DNA of 64,000 bases from CBDDDW01 sp965226805. Lineage in GTDB: Bacteria; Chloroflexota; Dehalococcoidia; Lucifugimonadales; JAGWBF01. The first letter of the stretch is position 1, and each line of letters starts with the position of its first letter. The notes beneath the pieces were generated by a model. That model had not been told where the DNA came from and did no database searches. It saw nothing but the letters and a program-made list of their open reading frames with translations. A program made the position numbers and the translations under genes. This document shows, in pieces, positions 41,710 to 49,295 of the stretch. The stretch lies in the NCBI GenBank assembly GCA_965226805.1, contig CBDDDW010000028.1, positions 124,001 through 188,000 on the forward strand, read 5' to 3'.

Positions 41710-41907
41710 CTACTGCCCATCATTGGCCCGGGGAGCCCCGCGAGCCTGTGCTATAGCCCACATCCCCACGGGTATCATCGCTCCTCCCAATATTCCGAGG
41801 GGCACGCTGGGGTCCAGGAATCCTTTGAATAGCAGCCAGAACCCACCAAACAACAGTCCCATGCCCAAAACCCGCGCCAGGATGCCGGTGGCAAGTATCT
41901 TCAGCAT
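41710..41907 (-). CDS. Small two-helix membrane protein, 65 aa
   Basis: MLKILATGILARVLGMGLLF continues with a first hydrophobic helix up to WLLFKGF and a second one from SVPLGILGGAMIPVGMWAIA, with a short polar end. It sits in the same orientation between two ThDP beta-like genes. Family not recognised. Its regular two-helix layout and cluster position support it as real. Confidence 0.6.
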   Translation of the reverse strand: MLKILATGILARVLGMGLLFGGFWLLFKGFLDPSVPLGILGGAMIPVGMWAIAQARGAPRANDGQ

Positions 41908-41997
41908 ACTCTCTCATATGGACCCGCCGATGACTCGCTGCTGGAGGTAAACGTCCTCGCGTTATCTTAACGGTAGCAGGCGAATCTGCCAGGCGGG

Positions 41998-42606
41998 CTA
42001 CAGGCCGAAGGCCCGGGCCAGGTCTTCCTGGGCGGTTCGCAGGTTTCTTCCGGGCCTCTGGCGGAACTGTACCGGAGTGTTTTCGACCTCTGGGACTATC
42101 TTGAGGCAGACCAGCACGGGGCCTTTCTGCTTAAGAATTCCCTCTATACTGGTCGCCAGGTCTTCGGTGTTGTCGAACTCGTAAGCAACGGTGTACCCGG
42201 CCCCCTTGGCCATCTCCTGGAAACTTATCTGGCCCTCGCCGGGGATAGGCTGCCCGCCGGTGACCGCGTACACTCCGTTCTCGAAGACGAAGTGGTACAG
42301 GTTCTCGGGGGCCTTCGCGCTGATGGTGACCAGGGTGCCCAGGTTCATGAGCAAGCTTCCATCGCCATCGAGGAGGAATATCTTACGCTCCGGTCGGGCC
42401 AAGGCCAATCCGAGGGCAATGGACGATGCCTTGCCCATCGCCCCTAAAACGGGAACATCCATCTCCTCCATGTGGGTGACCCTGGGCAGGCCGAATTGCA
42501 TGTTCCCTGAGTTCATGGTCGTGACGACCACCGCGTCCTGCCGGTGCTCGTCTACAATCCTAACGGCGTCTATGTTCTTTATGGCCAACAGTGCTTCCTT
42601 ACTCAG
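41998..42606 (-). CDS. ThDP-binding decarboxylase, beta-type subunit (PP domain), copy 2
   Basis: A PP-domain chain related to sulfopyruvate decarboxylase beta: QDAVVVTTMNSGN, GAMGKASSIALGLALARPERKIFLLDGDGSLLMNLGTLVTIS (intact GDGS ThDP-Mg motif) and NLYHFVFENGVYAVTGGQP. The start is not settled: no ATG/GTG sits where the family starts. A TTG at 42588 has AAGGA upstream, CTG at 42606 fits the alignment, and the open frame reaches back into the alpha gene. It follows the alpha gene closely, so it is the likely functional partner. Copy 1 has a degenerate version of the same motif. Confidence 0.82.
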   Translation of the reverse strand: MSKEALLAIKNIDAVRIVDEHRQDAVVVTTMNSGNMQFGLPRVTHMEEMDVPVLGAMGKASSIALGLALARPERKIFLLDGDGSLLMNLGTLVTISAKAPENLYHFVFENGVYAVTGGQPIPGEGQISFQEMAKGAGYTVAYEFDNTEDLATSIEGILKQKGPVLVCLKIVPEVENTPVQFRQRPGRNLRTAQEDLARAFGL

Positions 42607-42638
42607 GACATTCCCACGGGCGTCGCTTGTGGCTCGCT

Positions 42639-43241
42639 CTAGGAGCCGAACTCGGTCCCTAACAACACCGCCACCGGCCTCGACGTGCCATGGGCCTCTT
42701 CGAAGGCTAGAGAGATGCGCGAGCAGTCCTCGTCGGTCTCGACAAGGTAGTAATTGATGCCCCATGCATGAAGGTAGTGTTCGATGAATCTGCCCGCCGA
42801 GTCACGAGTGACTCCGTGCCGGTCCCAGCCACGATACCCTACCAGCATGACCAGTGGCTGTTTCAGGTCCAGGCCCAGAGCTCGTATCGAGTCCCCCGAC
42901 TCCATGACACCGGTGTTTTGAATGAGGGCCACCGGCTTCTTTCCGCCCATCCATAGCCCCGCCGCTATGGCCATGGTTTCGCCTTCCCGACAGACAGGTA
43001 TCAGGTCCAGGCCGGGCTCTGCGGATAACCGTTGGTACATAAAATTGGTCTCGCTATCCGGGAGCCATACAATATGAGTTACGTTATTCTTCTTCAGCTC
43101 CCCTATTACAGAAGCGGGATGAAGTATTGCCTCCTGTTGCAAGTCATCGTCCTCAAAAACGCCGCTTTCTGATAACCTCTGACGGCCATTATTATATGCG
43201 AGGGCAAACCTGAGGTCAACGCTACCGCCCCCGGCAAACAC
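42639..43241 (-). CDS. ThDP-binding decarboxylase, alpha-type subunit (Pyr domain)
   Basis: Stand-alone Pyr domain like sulfopyruvate decarboxylase alpha (ComD): NNVTHIVWLPDSETNFMYQRL, then LIPVCREGETMAIAAGLWMGGKKPVALIQNTGVMESGDSIRAL, which includes the conserved Glu that activates ThDP and the QNTG segment. The first ~35 residues from 43241 are atypical; a TTG at 43142 preceded by GAGGA would give a more usual N-terminus. It pairs with the beta chain directly downstream. No coenzyme M genes are nearby, so a role in 2-oxo or sulfo acid decarboxylation in general is inferred. Confidence 0.85.
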   Translation of the reverse strand: MFAGGGSVDLRFALAYNNGRQRLSESGVFEDDDLQQEAILHPASVIGELKKNNVTHIVWLPDSETNFMYQRLSAEPGLDLIPVCREGETMAIAAGLWMGGKKPVALIQNTGVMESGDSIRALGLDLKQPLVMLVGYRGWDRHGVTRDSAGRFIEHYLHAWGINYYLVETDEDCSRISLAFEEAHGTSRPVAVLLGTEFGS

Positions 43242-43505
43242 GAGGAAGGGCCTATGTGTACCGAAACAGGAACGAACAAATTACTGGATAGCCGTTTTGA
43301 ACGCCGTATCGTGCAGAAATGCACAATGTTGACAAACGCTCCGCGCTTATTCTACACTTGACTTAAATGCCGAATTGACCGGCAGCGCGGATAGGGCCTA
43401 CCTACCCAAAGCCCTCCGGAAATCGATAGGCCGGCCAAAGTTCAGCTTGCCAAGGAGCTATCGGGGGCCGAGGGGAGTGGGTGAGGCAAGGGTGAGGAGG
43501 AGTTA

Positions 43506-44228
43506 ATGGCTGTAGTGACCGTGAACTCCGCTTTGGGCACCGAAGGCTACGAAGTCGGGCTGGCGGCCGCACATATACTGAATGCCGACTATGTGGACAG
43601 GCTGATCCTGGCGGAAGCCGCGAAGCGCATCGGGTCCACCGTCCACGTCCTTGAGATAAAAGAGCGGCAAAATGTGCCACTGAGAGACCGGCTGGCGTAC
43701 TTCCTTCAGACAATGTTGGAGCGGTCCGCCATGTCTGGAGCTGGGGGTGAGCCCTATTTTAGCCCTGGCATGGAATATCTCCCTGCGGAGGACTACGCCG
43801 ACTTGGCTCAGGAGCCCTTAACTGCCGCCCAGAGACTTAACGACCAGCACTTCCTAGAGGTGACGAGCGCCGTTATACAAGACCTGGCCAAGGCTGGAAA
43901 CGTCGTGATAATCGGACGGGGCTCCAACATGATCTTGCAGGACACGCCAGGGGTACTCCACGTGAACCTGAGATCCCCCGCTGAGCTTCGGGCGAAGACT
44001 ATTGCTGAGAGGGAGCACCTCACTTTGGCAGAGGCAGAGAAACACATCGCCGATGGAGAGAAGGCACGGGCCATCTACTACAAGAAGTTCTTTAAAGTTG
44101 ACGCCGATGACGCCCGCTTGTACCACGTAGTGCTGAACATGGGGCGGATGGGCGTGAAGACAGCAGCCGAGATCGTCGCCCACGCGGCGAGAGATATCGA
44201 GTCGGCGGTGCAGTTGGAGCCGGTCTGA
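43506..44228 (+). CDS. Cytidylate kinase-like family protein
   Basis: A 240-residue protein of the cytidylate-kinase-2 group: VVTVNSALGTEGYEVGLAAAHIL opens as in P-loop kinases but with NSALGTEGYEV in place of a clean GxxxxGKS/T. Later come VVIIGRGSNMIL, HVNLRSPAELRAKTIAEREHLTLAEAEKHI (LID-like) and RAIYYKKFFKVDADDARLYHVVLNMGRMG. Such proteins are widespread but of unsettled function. GAGGAGG lies six bases before the start. A TTGACA is at 43329-43334 with a poor -10 (CTACAC). Confidence 0.85.
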   Translation: MAVVTVNSALGTEGYEVGLAAAHILNADYVDRLILAEAAKRIGSTVHVLEIKERQNVPLRDRLAYFLQTMLERSAMSGAGGEPYFSPGMEYLPAEDYADLAQEPLTAAQRLNDQHFLEVTSAVIQDLAKAGNVVIIGRGSNMILQDTPGVLHVNLRSPAELRAKTIAEREHLTLAEAEKHIADGEKARAIYYKKFFKVDADDARLYHVVLNMGRMGVKTAAEIVAHAARDIESAVQLEPV

Positions 44229-44303
44229 TTTAGCAGGCCCGAAAGGTAGCGTCGGCGCATGTACACCCGACCTGGCCGGCAGGTGCATGCCATTAACTGA
44301 TCA

Positions 44304-44897
44304 GTGTCCAAGATGAGGGCGGCGAGCAAGCGATCACTATTCTTTCGCCCCGGAGGTACTGCAAAATTGGATGTCCGCGAAAGAAAGTCACCAACATCTC
44401 CAGCACTGCGGCCCCAAACCGGGGACCGGCTATCCCAGATCGTAAAGCTAAGGAACGAGGGGCTTCTGCTCCGGGAGATAGCTGAACGAGAGGGAGTAAC
44501 CAAAGAGAGGATTCGCCAGATCCTGGCAAAGGCTAAGGAGCTGGGTGTAGGCCCGAAGCCACCCAAGCTGGTTGTCACCAGGAGGGCCACAATAATGCTG
44601 GGAATGTCCCTCGAGATGCGGCCCGGTATCTTTCATAAGCTGATGGGCAGACTGGGGGTCGCCCCTATAGCCAGCAAAAAAGGCCGTATGTACTGGAACG
44701 TAGCGGACCTGCTAAATATCCACTTCCCGAAATGTGTGGTCTGCCAGTCGCCGGTTCCGTTAAAGCGGTATACAAGATCGGTGACCTGTAGCCGGAATTG
44801 TTCCATCGCCCGGAGGTATCGGCATTCGAGCCGTGAGAAGCAAAGGACATCCGTGCAGCATGGGAGAGGATCGCCCGCCCCTGCACAAGGCAGATAG
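44304..44897 (+). CDS. Sigma-region-4-like HTH protein with C-terminal Cys cluster
   Basis: A 197-residue basic protein. Residues ~45-85 form a sigma-70 region-4-like helix-turn-helix (LRNEGLLLREIAEREGVTKERIRQILAKAKE). The middle is a basic linker with a possible second DNA-binding part (MYWNVADLLNIHFP). Residues ~145-170 carry CVVCQSP...CSRNCSIARR, a four-Cys zinc-finger-like cluster. No core-RNAP-binding region 2 is present, so it is not a standard sigma factor. Probably a DNA-binding regulator, perhaps mobile-element linked. GTG start; no strong ribosome site. Confidence 0.6.
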   Translation: MSKMRAASKRSLFFRPGGTAKLDVRERKSPTSPALRPQTGDRLSQIVKLRNEGLLLREIAEREGVTKERIRQILAKAKELGVGPKPPKLVVTRRATIMLGMSLEMRPGIFHKLMGRLGVAPIASKKGRMYWNVADLLNIHFPKCVVCQSPVPLKRYTRSVTCSRNCSIARRYRHSSREKQRTSVQHGRGSPAPAQGR

Positions 44898-44944
44898 GAC
44901 CGCTTCTGTAGCTTCCGGCCACGTGTAGCCCTACGCCGTGGTAG

Positions 44945-45211
44945 CTAGGCGTAGCTAAGCAGAATGTCGGCGATCTCCTGAGAGTGGCTGAGAAGCGCGC
45001 CATGTCCGGCATCGAGTTCCACCACCTGAGGCGAGCCGAGGGACTGAACGTAACGCCTCTGGAGCCTGGGTCTTATCACCTTGTCCCGGGTGAGCAGGAC
45101 ATATGTCGTGGGAAAGCTGCCTTCGAACCCCTGTCGGCTCAAGCACGAAACTGGACACCGCACTTCTTCCTTCAACAGGTGTCGCACAAAAAGTAGTTGA
45201 GGGAGAGCCAA
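44945..45211 (-). pseudogene. Alpha/beta-hydrolase C-terminal fragment
   Basis: Minus-strand frame with TYVLLTRDKVIRPRLQRRYV and VVELDAGHGALLSHSQEIADIL, the last part of an alpha/beta hydrolase: acid residue region, then the catalytic His in DAGHGALLS. Only about 88 codons are left, starting at a TTG. The nucleophile elbow and N-terminal core are not found in any frame up to the selA end at 45389, so the gene is 5'-truncated. Confidence 0.65.
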
Positions 45212-45388
45212 GCCTACCCACTCGATTAGTCAGCGACCTACGGTTGCTGCTTTTTCTAACCGCAACGCAGGGCAGGGGTGCGTTTCACTGGTCTCATCGC
45301 CAAGGGGAAGTCTGGATGGCGTCCATCTGCCATACAGCGTTGGGTCCGCAAGTGGAGCAAGGGGGTGATCCCCTGCCGGAGAGCCCGA

Positions 45389-46777
45389 TCAGGGCCCTTC
45401 GAGGGCCTCCTTCACGGCCCGAAGTAGAGTATCTTCCTCCTCCAGGAACACGGTGCGCGGGTCCAGGAGGACCCGGTCTCCTTCGATGCGCGCTATCACC
45501 GGCGTACTGTGCTCCCTGAGCCTGCGTAGCGTCCCTTGGGAACCTCCGCTGAGGCCCTCACACTCAAGCCCCACCAGCCAGGTATCGAGGGACTCGCCAG
45601 GAAGGCTGCCACCGCCTATAGTAGACAGCCCTCTCGTCACAAAGGACTGGCCGCCGATTGCTGTCTGCCAATGGTGAGCTCGGTCCTCCAGTTCGGAGGC
45701 AGAAACGCTTATCATTCGCCAGACGGGCACTTTCGTCTCCACGTCACCCTTGACGTAGTGAAGTAGGGTCGCTCCGAAGGCCGCTAGACCCATCTTGTCT
45801 ATCCGAACGGCCCGGGCCAGGGGGTGACTCACGATCTTGCGGATCAGCTCTCCCTTCCCAACCGCTATTCCCGCTTGCGGCCCCCCCAGGAGCTTGTCTC
45901 CCGAAAAGAAAGTCAGTGCTACTCCGGCGGCAACACTCTCCTGTGGAGTAGGCTCATGGACCAGCCCATAGTCCTGAGTATTCAGCAGGCAGCCGCTGCC
46001 CAAGTCGTGCAGCACTGGTACGCCGTGGCGGTCCCCTATTTGAACGAGTTCTTCAGATGTGGCCGCGTGGGTAAAACCGTCGATCCGGAAGTTGCTGGCG
46101 TGGACCTTGAGAAGGACCGCGGTGTCTTCGGTAATTGCGTCCTCGTAGTCCGAGGCGTAGGTCCGGTTGGTGGTACCGACCTCCACCAGGATCGCGCCGC
46201 TCTGGCGCAGGACATCCGGTATGCGGAATCCGCCGCCTATCTCGATCTCTTCCCCCCTGGAAACGATTACCTGTTTCCCAGAAGCGAGCGCCGAGAGGGC
46301 TAGGAGCACCGCGGAAGCGTTGTTATTCACCACCACTGCACCTTCCGCGCCCGTGACCTGGCATAACATGGACTGAACGTGGGCCTGGCGGGAGCCTCGC
46401 TTCCCTTCCACCAGGTCTAGCTCCAGGTCTGAGTACCCTTCCGACGCCTGCAGGACAGCCTCCATGGCCTCGAGACTAAGGGGAGCCCGCCCCAGATTCG
46501 TGTGGATGATCACACCAGTGGCATTGATGACCGGCCGTGGGCTGCCGATCCCGAGACGCTGAATTCGGTGGGCTACGGAGTTCACGATCTCCTCGGTAGA
46601 GGGACCCTCCTCACCGTTTCGAATAATCGTCCTGGCTTCCTCGATTTGGTCGCGTACCAGGCCTGCTACCCAGTCCCGCCGGTATTCCTCGGATAGGGTC
46701 CTGATCCGCCTGCTGGACAGTACGCTCTCCACGCTGGGCAAGTTTCGGAACTCCATTGTGGTCTCGTTCTCAGGCAT
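45389..46777 (-). CDS. selA: L-seryl-tRNA(Sec) selenium transferase
   Basis: A 462-residue PLP enzyme converting seryl-tRNA(Sec) to selenocysteyl-tRNA(Sec) using selenophosphate. The order is N-terminal tRNA-binding domain (LPSVESVLSSRRI), VINATGVIIHTNLGRAPLS, VNNNASAVLLALSALASGKQVIVSRGEEIEIGGGFRIPDVL, VEVGTTNRT, HASNFRI, DLGSGCL, and the PLP Lys in TFFSGDKLLGGPQAGI. It is full length. With the UGA-containing selD at 14 kb it shows a working Sec-insertion route in this genome; selB and selC lie outside the window. Confidence 0.96.
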   Translation of the reverse strand: MPENETTMEFRNLPSVESVLSSRRIRTLSEEYRRDWVAGLVRDQIEEARTIIRNGEEGPSTEEIVNSVAHRIQRLGIGSPRPVINATGVIIHTNLGRAPLSLEAMEAVLQASEGYSDLELDLVEGKRGSRQAHVQSMLCQVTGAEGAVVVNNNASAVLLALSALASGKQVIVSRGEEIEIGGGFRIPDVLRQSGAILVEVGTTNRTYASDYEDAITEDTAVLLKVHASNFRIDGFTHAATSEELVQIGDRHGVPVLHDLGSGCLLNTQDYGLVHEPTPQESVAAGVALTFFSGDKLLGGPQAGIAVGKGELIRKIVSHPLARAVRIDKMGLAAFGATLLHYVKGDVETKVPVWRMISVSASELEDRAHHWQTAIGGQSFVTRGLSTIGGGSLPGESLDTWLVGLECEGLSGGSQGTLRRLREHSTPVIARIEGDRVLLDPRTVFLEEEDTLLRAVKEALEGP

Positions 46778-46786
46778 GGCACCTAT

Positions 46787-47011
46787 TCATTTGCTCTCAT
46801 TTCCTCGACTAGATTCTAACACGAAAACATACTCCTTCCATACCCTTACCGGCCGATCAGTGCCCTTGGTGGATAAGGCCAAGGCTTGCAGCGGTAGGTA
46901 CTCTGCATCGTCGAGGGCCCGCAAGGCTAACTCCGGGACTTTCGGATCGGGGAAACCGTGGTAACCAACCTCCACCGGCAATAGGGAGCCTGGTGGGTAT
47001 CCATGTCCCAT
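46787..47011 (-). CDS. Possible 74-aa protein upstream of selA
   Basis: A minus-strand frame ends nine bases before the selA start and could be co-transcribed. It opens near the divergent nusA promoter region and reads LPVEVGYHGFPDPKVPELAL and later VRVWKEYVFVLE. No motif, membrane segment or known family. It may be only the open 5' leader of selA. Confidence 0.25.
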   Translation of the reverse strand: MGHGYPPGSLLPVEVGYHGFPDPKVPELALRALDDAEYLPLQALALSTKGTDRPVRVWKEYVFVLESSRGNESK

Positions 47012-47076
47012 GAGGGCTGCCCCCAGGTGGCGGCAGCGAATCTGAGATCGGGTTGATCATGAGTCGTCACCCGCGG

Positions 47077-47105
47077 TTGCATCTCGACCCACCGGGTGGT
47101 ATACT
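47077..47105 (+). promoter_or_regulatory. Promoter of the nusA operon
   Basis: TTGCAT (47077-47082) and TATACT (47100-47105) with an exact 17-bp spacer, a good sigma-70-type promoter. It is about 185 bp upstream of nusA, leaving a leader that contains a terminator-like hairpin. Confidence 0.75.
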
Positions 47106-47173
47106 AGTCACGGACTCAGCCTTCGGTACGAACGTCAAAGAATCGTTTGTACGCGAAGCGCTTTTCGGAATGA

Positions 47174-47195
47174 AAGCCCCGAAACCTCGGGGCTT
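47174..47195 (+). terminator. Terminator-like hairpin in the nusA leader
   Basis: AAGCCCCGA (47174-47182) and TCGGGGCTT (47187-47195) form a perfect 9-bp stem with an AACC loop, followed by CTTGTTAAG, a weak U-rich tail. It lies between the promoter and nusA, so it could attenuate the operon or end a short leader RNA. Confidence 0.55.
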
Positions 47196-47291
47196 CTTGT
47201 TAAGATTAGGATGGGTAGGTTTCTTCAGGTGGCTGAACATAGAGCTGGCGGCAGTGGTAGAGGCAAATACCCTGGAGGGGAATGAGGCGCC

Positions 47292-48992
47292 ATGAAGAGT
47301 GACTTTTTAATAGCGTTGACACAGCTCGCCTCGGAGCGACACCTTCCGCGGGAGCAAGTATTGCAGGCCATAGAGGTGGCTCTAGCATCAGCCTTCAAAA
47401 AGGACAGCCTTACTGCGGGCCAGAACATCTCCGTCAAGCTGAATCCCAACAGCGGGGAGATAAACGTCTACGCAACAAAGACAGTGGTGGAGGAAGTGGA
47501 GGAGCCTAAGAGGGAGATCGACGTAAAGTCGGCCCTCAAGATCAAGAACGACGCCGTCCTCGGCGACGAGGTAGCTTTCGAGGCATTGCCACATCAGGTA
47601 AGCCGTATCGCTGCCCAGACCGCCAAGCAGGTGGTGCTCCAACGTCTCAGAGAGGTTGAACGGGACCTCATTTTCCAAGAGTTCGTCGAGCGCACGGGCG
47701 ATGTCATATCCGGTGTGGTTGAGCAGATCGAGATGGGTAGGTTAGTGGTTATAGAACTGGGCAGGGCCCAGGCTGTGCTTCCCCCTGAGGAGCAGATCCC
47801 TACCGAGCGTTATAAGAAGGGGCAGCGGATAAAGGTCTACGTAATCGGAGTAGAGCGCACCTCCAAAGGATCGGAGATACTCGTTTCCCGCTGCCACAAG
47901 AACGTTCTAAGGCGCCTTTTCGAGATTGAAGTGCCCGAAGTGTTCAACGGTACAGTAGAAATCAGGGCCATCGCCAGGGAGGCTGGGTCGCGAAGCAAAG
48001 TGGCTGTGGTCTCGATGCAGGAAGGCATCGACCCCGTGGGGTCGTGTATCGGCATGCGGGGTAACCGCATTCAGAGCATCGTGAACGAGCTTCAAGGTGA
48101 GAAGATTGACGTAGTTAGGTGGGACAAGGACCCCAGGGTGTTGATCGCCAACGCCCTAAGCCCCTCGGAAGTGGTCCATGTGGAGTTGAATGACTCACAG
48201 GGGACCGCCCTTGTGGTCGTGCCGGAGCGCCAGTTGTCTCTGGCTATAGGCAAAGAGGGGCAGAATGCTCGCCTGGCAGCGAAGCTCACCAACTTCCGGC
48301 TGGATATCAAGAGCATGAGTGAGTGGGACGCCATAAGAGCCGAACGACAGGCTGAAGTGGAAGAGACCAAGCTCGGGGAGAAGGAGGCGGCGGTAGCCGT
48401 AGCCGAGCCCCAGAGCGAGGACGGAGTGCCGGACCTCGAGCTTGTAAGCGCGGAACTGGCAGCAGGGGAAGTGGTCGAAGCAGAGGCGGCGACCGAAGTT
48501 GCCGAGCCAGTCGCACAGGCAGAGGTCCAGGCCGAAGAGGTTGAGGCCAAACCGGAGCCGGAGGAGATTACGGAACCCGTGGCGGAGGAGGCTCTCCCCA
48601 ACAAACTCAGTGCTGAAGAAGAGCTGGCCCTGCTGGCCCTCGAAGAAGAGGAGGCCAAGGCAGCTGAAGAAGAGGAGGAAGAAGAGGAGGAGGAAGAGGT
48701 CGGAGAGGATGTCTGGAAGTTACCAGTGCTGACCCCCGCCAGTGGCCAAGGCCAAATTCGCTTCGCCGAGGATATTATGGGTGAGTTCCGTGGCAGGGGT
48801 AGGAGAGAAAAGAAGAGTAAGAGTAAGCGCGGCTTCCAGGGCCAAGCTGGGAGGGGAGGTGGCGGTGGCCGCGGCGCTCCTCCAGGTGGGGCTGGCCGCA
48901 CCGCTCCTCCCCCAGGTGGGGCTGGCCGCACCGCTCCTCCCCCGGGTGGGGCTGGCCGCACCGCTCCTCCCCCGGGCGGGGCTGGGAGGTAG
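47292..48992 (+). CDS. nusA: Transcription elongation/termination factor NusA with long low-complexity tail
   Basis: 566 residues. Residues 1-~125 are the RNAP-binding NusA N-domain ([27 protein letters not shown]), ~130-205 the S1 domain ([22 protein letters not shown]), then KH1 ([24 protein letters not shown]...[12 protein letters not shown]) and KH2 ([25 protein letters not shown]). After about residue 360 there is an unusual ~200-residue extension: Glu/Ala-rich, then a run of Glu ([18 protein letters not shown]), a conserved-looking [20 protein letters not shown], a basic [14 protein letters not shown] part and three to four [10 protein letters not shown] repeats. GGAGGGG precedes the ATG. 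First gene of the operon; rimP, its usual predecessor, is missing. Confidence 0.95.
   Translation: MKSDFLIALTQLASERHLPREQVLQAIEVALASAFKKDSLTAGQNISVKLNPNSGEINVYATKTVVEEVEEPKREIDVKSALKIKNDAVLGDEVAFEALPHQVSRIAAQTAKQVVLQRLREVERDLIFQEFVERTGDVISGVVEQIEMGRLVVIELGRAQAVLPPEEQIPTERYKKGQRIKVYVIGVERTSKGSEILVSRCHKNVLRRLFEIEVPEVFNGTVEIRAIAREAGSRSKVAVVSMQEGIDPVGSCIGMRGNRIQSIVNELQGEKIDVVRWDKDPRVLIANALSPSEVVHVELNDSQGTALVVVPERQLSLAIGKEGQNARLAAKLTNFRLDIKSMSEWDAIRAERQAEVEETKLGEKEAAVAVAEPQSEDGVPDLELVSAELAAGEVVEAEAATEVAEPVAQAEVQAEEVEAKPEPEEITEPVAEEALPNKLSAEEELALLALEEEEAKAAEEEEEEEEEEEVGEDVWKLPVLTPASGQGQIRFAEDIMGEFRGRGRREKKSKSKRGFQGQAGRGGGGGRGAPPGGAGRTAPPPGGAGRTAPPPGGAGRTAPPPGGAGR
48871..48989 (+). repeat. 30-bp tandem repeat in the nusA 3' end
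   Basis: Three near-identical 30-bp units beginning CCGCTCCTCCCCC (48901, 48931, 48961) plus a diverged first unit at 48871, encoding the [10 protein letters not shown] repeat. Unit copies differ by single bases, so the array probably varies in copy number between strains. Confidence 0.9.
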
Positions 48993-49001
48993 GGACCAGC
49001 G

Positions 49002-49295
49002 TTGAAGACGAAGCATATTCCTTTGCGTAGCTGTGCTTCCTGTGGCGCCAGGTTTCCCAAGAGGGACCTGACGCGGATCGTCCGTACCCCTGGCGGGAGC
49101 GTCGAGCTGGACCCTACAGGGACGGCGGCGGGCAGAGGGACCTATCTCTGCTCGAGTGAGCAGTGTTGGGCACAGGGGTTGGGGAAGAACCGGCTGAAAC
49201 ACGCCCTTCGCAGTCCCCTCACCGAGCCCGACAAGAGCGTCCTCGTTGCCTATTACGAGAGGCAATTCAAGGTGGCCGTGATTGGGGAAGCATAA
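49002..49295 (+). CDS. rnpM: RNase P modulator RnpM (YlxR, DUF448)
   Basis: A 97-residue YlxR-family protein with [41 protein letters not shown] and the C-terminal KNRLKHALR, the normal family pattern. It uses TTG at 49002, nine bases after nusA. YlxR proteins bind RNA and, in Bacillus, modulate RNase P. Its position between nusA and infB is the standard one. Confidence 0.92.
   Translation: MKTKHIPLRSCASCGARFPKRDLTRIVRTPGGSVELDPTGTAAGRGTYLCSSEQCWAQGLGKNRLKHALRSPLTEPDKSVLVAYYERQFKVAVIGEA

Noticed and set aside
42604..42641. Considered as a frameshift separating the alpha and copy-2 beta ThDP chains of one fused gene
   Set aside because: Alpha and beta chains are separate genes in related enzymes, and a TTG start with a ribosome site (42588) gives a normal beta chain.
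48871..48989. Short direct repeats considered as a CRISPR array
   Set aside because: The units are contiguous with no spacers and keep the nusA frame. The same holds for the 63-bp array at 60633-61409.
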